Below, piece after piece: positions 35,778 to 37,433 of a stretch of 37,433 bases of DNA. Position numbers and translations under genes: made by a program. The first letter of the stretch is position 1. Each line of letters starts with the position of its first letter. The notes under the pieces are model-generated. The model made no database searches, was not told where the DNA came from, and was given only the letters and a program-made list of their open reading frames with translations. Source of the DNA: Azoarcus_F sp048158365 (GTDB lineage Bacteria; Pseudomonadota; Gammaproteobacteria; Burkholderiales; Rhodocyclaceae); NCBI GenBank assembly GCA_048158365.1, contig JBLLNL010000017.1; one strand, 5' to 3'.

Positions 35778-36278
35778 CTACGCACGGCGCACGTATTCGA
35801 CGAAGTCGTAGTCGAACTGGTTGTGTTCGTCCGCGCTGTGCGCTTCACGGCGGATCTCTTCGAATACCGTCGTGTCGATTGGCGGAAAGTGGGTGTCTCC
35901 GTCGATCTCCGTCCACACTTCGGTGAGCAAGAGCCGGTCTGCTTCGGCGATCATCTGTCGATAGAGATCGGCGCCGCCGATCACGAACAGTCGCTCGGTG
36001 TCGGCGACTGCGACAATCACGGATGCCAGGTCGCCGAACACCTCGGCGCCGTTCGCGCCGTAGGCCGGGTCGCGGGTGACGACCAGGTTCCGTCTGCCCG
36101 GCAGGGGGCGGCCCAGCGACTCCCAGGTCTTGCGACCCATCAGGATCGGATGACCGGTCGTCACGGACTTGAAACGCACCAAATCCGCCTTCAGGCGCCA
36201 CGGCAGCGCATTGTCCTTGCCGATCACGCCGTTGCGGGCGACGGCCGCGATCAGAACGATTTCCGGCTTGCCGTTCAT
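35778..36278 (-). CDS. folA: Dihydrofolate reductase
   Basis: DHFR reduces dihydrofolate to tetrahydrofolate with NADPH and is the target of trimethoprim. The 166-residue protein has the family landmarks VLIAAVARNGVIGKDNALPWRLKADL, including the substrate-binding Asp in the helix after PW. GHPILMGRKTWESLGRPLPGRRN supplies NADPH contacts, and LFVIGGADLYRQMI and LLLTEVWTEIDGDTHFP follow. It is chromosomal type and nothing suggests a resistance variant. The start overlaps the thyA stop by four bases, so the two are translated together, matching their shared pathway. Confidence 0.96.
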   Translation of the reverse strand: MNGKPEIVLIAAVARNGVIGKDNALPWRLKADLVRFKSVTTGHPILMGRKTWESLGRPLPGRRNLVVTRDPAYGANGAEVFGDLASVIVAVADTERLFVIGGADLYRQMIAEADRLLLTEVWTEIDGDTHFPPIDTTVFEEIRREAHSADEHNQFDYDFVEYVRRA

Positions 36279-37069
36279 ACCGCGACTGGCGCCTTGATAT
36301 GCGGTTGCGGATCGTATCCTTCGAGTGCGAAATCCTCGAAGCGGAAGCCGAAGATGTCACCGACCTCCGGGTTGATCCGCATCGTGGGCAAGGGGCGCGG
36401 CGCTCGGCCGAGCTGCTCGCGCGCCTGGTCCAGATGGTTCAGATACAGATGGCAGTCTCCGCCGGTCCAGACGAAATCGCCGGGCCGATAGTTGCACACC
36501 TGCGCAACCATCAGCAGCAAGAGGGCATACGAGGCGATGTTGAATGGGACGCCGAGAAAGATATCCGCACTGCGCTGATAGAGCTGGCAGGACAGCGTAT
36601 TGTCCGCGACATAGAACTGGAACATGGCGTGACACGGCGGCAGGGCCATGCCTTCGATCTCCCCTGGGTTCCATGCCGAAACCAGGTGACGGCGCGAATC
36701 CGGATTGCGCTTGAGCCCTTCAATGAGTTGTGCGATCTGATCGATGCTTCTGCCGTCTGCGGTCTGCCAGCGGCGCCATTGCTTGCCATAGACCGGACCC
36801 AGTTCACCGTTCTCGTCCGCCCATTCGTCCCAGATCGACACGCCATTGTCCTTGAGGTAGCGGATGTTGGTGTCGCCCTGCAGAAACCACAACAGCTCAT
36901 GGATGATCGAGCGCGTATGCAGCTTCTTGGTCGTCAGCAGCGGGAAACCGGCCCCCATGTCGAATCGCATCTGCCAGCCGAACACCGATAGCGTACCGGT
37001 GCCGGTGCGGTCGGTCTTGGGATGGCCGTTGTCGAGCACGTGCCGCATCAGGTCCAGATACTGTTTCAT
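36275..37069 (-). CDS. thyA: Thymidylate synthase ThyA
   Basis: ThyA methylates dUMP to dTMP using methylene-tetrahydrofolate and produces dihydrofolate, which FolA recycles. The protein is 264 residues, the same as E. coli. It has MKQYLDLMRHVLDNG, the phosphate-binding RTGTGTLSVFG, HELLWFLQGDTNI, and the catalytic C146 in LPPCHAMFQFYV. The dUMP-binding QRSADIFLGVPFNIASYA and the C-terminal IKAPVAV also match. It is the first gene of a thyA-folA pair. TAGAAT on the minus strand at 37097-37102 could be its -10 box, but no -35 match is seen. The ribosome binding site is weak. Confidence 0.98.
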   Translation of the reverse strand: MKQYLDLMRHVLDNGHPKTDRTGTGTLSVFGWQMRFDMGAGFPLLTTKKLHTRSIIHELLWFLQGDTNIRYLKDNGVSIWDEWADENGELGPVYGKQWRRWQTADGRSIDQIAQLIEGLKRNPDSRRHLVSAWNPGEIEGMALPPCHAMFQFYVADNTLSCQLYQRSADIFLGVPFNIASYALLLLMVAQVCNYRPGDFVWTGGDCHLYLNHLDQAREQLGRAPRPLPTMRINPEVGDIFGFRFEDFALEGYDPQPHIKAPVAV

Positions 37070-37280
37070 TGCGGATTCCGGTTGGTTTGAGGCCGAATTC
37101 TACAACGTGAAGATCGATCGCACCTCGAGCCTTCAGCCCGCACAAGTCTCTTCGAACCGCATCGAACGGATCTCCTGCAGCGATTGCGTCGTATCTTCTG
37201 GGTAAACAATGAAACCGGACAGATCACGTTCTACAAGTCCGGACCGTTCATGTGCTCCCTGCACCCCCTGATTTTCCGTC

Positions 37281-37308
37281 TTGACGTAACGGTTTGTGAG
37301 TTTATAAT
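37281..37308 (+). promoter_or_regulatory. Strong sigma-70 promoter, rRNA/tRNA-like
   Basis: TTGACG (37281-37286, five of six) is followed after 16 bases by a perfect TATAAT (37303-37308), then GCGCGTC. A GC-rich stretch directly after the -10 is typical of rRNA and tRNA promoters under stringent control. Transcription would start near 37315 and run out of the window, so a stable RNA operon downstream is suspected but not seen. Confidence 0.8.
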
Positions 37309-37330
37309 GCGCGTCTTTCTTCGTTGGTCC

Positions 37331-37369
37331 GGGATGTTTGGGTCGGGTTTGGCGGGGAGGGTGTGGGGG
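37331..37369 (+). promoter_or_regulatory. G-quadruplex motif in the leader
   Basis: Six runs of three or more G (37331-37333, 37340-37342, 37345-37347, 37354-37357, 37359-37361, 37365-37369) are separated by 6, 2, 6, 1 and 3 bases. This meets the usual G-quadruplex pattern on the non-template strand and in the predicted RNA. It starts about 16 bases after the predicted transcription start. Confidence 0.65.
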
Positions 37370-37425
37370 TGGTTTTAGCTGGGTGATGACGCGTGTTTTA
37401 GTGCGGATTTTATCTGGCGGGGTGG

Positions 37426-37431
37426 TTGACA
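37426..37431 (+). promoter_or_regulatory. Possible -35 box of a second promoter
   Basis: A perfect TTGACA sits two bases before the window end, 145 bases after the first -35. Its -10 would lie outside the window. Tandem promoters of this kind are typical of rRNA operons. Confidence 0.4.
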
Positions 37432-37433
37432 GT

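Larger units (their letters stand above)
37070..37433. other. 364-base right edge without a gene
   Basis: No protein-coding gene is supported after thyA. The part up to about 37280 should hold the thyA promoter on the minus strand; CCGGAC/GTCCGG forms a weak hairpin near 37213-37244. From 37281 onward come a strong plus-strand promoter and a G/T-rich leader, described separately. The gene they serve lies outside the window. Confidence 0.6.

Overview
The window is a 37.4 kb stretch of high-GC bacterial chromosome, almost wholly housekeeping. Single-copy core genes (rpoD, dnaG, rpsU, tsaD, leuS, holA, uvrD, dnaE, metG, thyA and others) fill it with short gaps. No frameshifted gene, insertion sequence, prophage or CRISPR array was seen. 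The organism is a proteobacterium, most likely a deep-branching gammaproteobacterium. The tRNA-Ile(CAU)/rpoD/dnaG/rpsU/tsaD/plsY/folB block is gamma-like and resembles the ileX-rpoD-dnaG-rpsU region of E. coli. Other groupings are, from memory, also common in betaproteobacteria: leuS-lptE-holA-proA, xerD-ybaK-plsY, and metG with mrp-dcd-basic amino acid decarboxylase. This placement is inference from gene order and protein resemblance; no search was run.

Layout. (1) 112-4604, minus strand: the macromolecular synthesis operon rpsU-dnaG-rpoD with an attenuator-type terminator after rpsU, then tRNA-Ile(CAU) and its terminator. (2) 4819-7052: tsaD (+), plsY (-) and folB (+), covering tRNA modification, phospholipid synthesis and folate synthesis. 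(3) 7159-14842, all minus: an H-NS-like protein, ybaK, xerD, proA, and the tight leuS-lptE-holA operon. (4) 15021-18764: an uncharacterised 108-residue gene (-), an AT-rich 338-base gap, uvrD (+), a REP-like palindrome, and a stand-alone ParA-type ATPase (-). (5) 19013-26261, all plus: maeB, a quinone oxidoreductase, a small exported protein of unknown function, and dnaE. (6) 26310-31336, all minus: acylphosphatase and a SulP transporter with overlapping ends, metG, and an OmpA-type lipoprotein. (7) 31571-35690, plus: mrp, dcd and an Orn/Lys/Arg decarboxylase. (8) 35778-37069, minus: thyA-folA with a four-base overlap. (9) 37070-37433: no gene, but a strong sigma-70-type promoter pointing out of the window, a G-tract-rich leader and a second possible -35 box at the last bases.

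How the genes work together. DNA replication and repair are heavily represented (DnaG, HolA, DnaE, UvrD, XerD). Dcd, ThyA and FolA form the dUMP to dTMP branch with folate recycling, and FolB supplies an early folate step. LeuRS, MetRS, YbaK, TsaD and S21 serve translation. No clear new multi-gene system is evident. The best candidates for something undescribed are the outward promoter with its G-quadruplex-prone leader, the stand-alone ParA, the 108-residue gene beside an AT-rich region, and the small exported protein upstream of dnaE.
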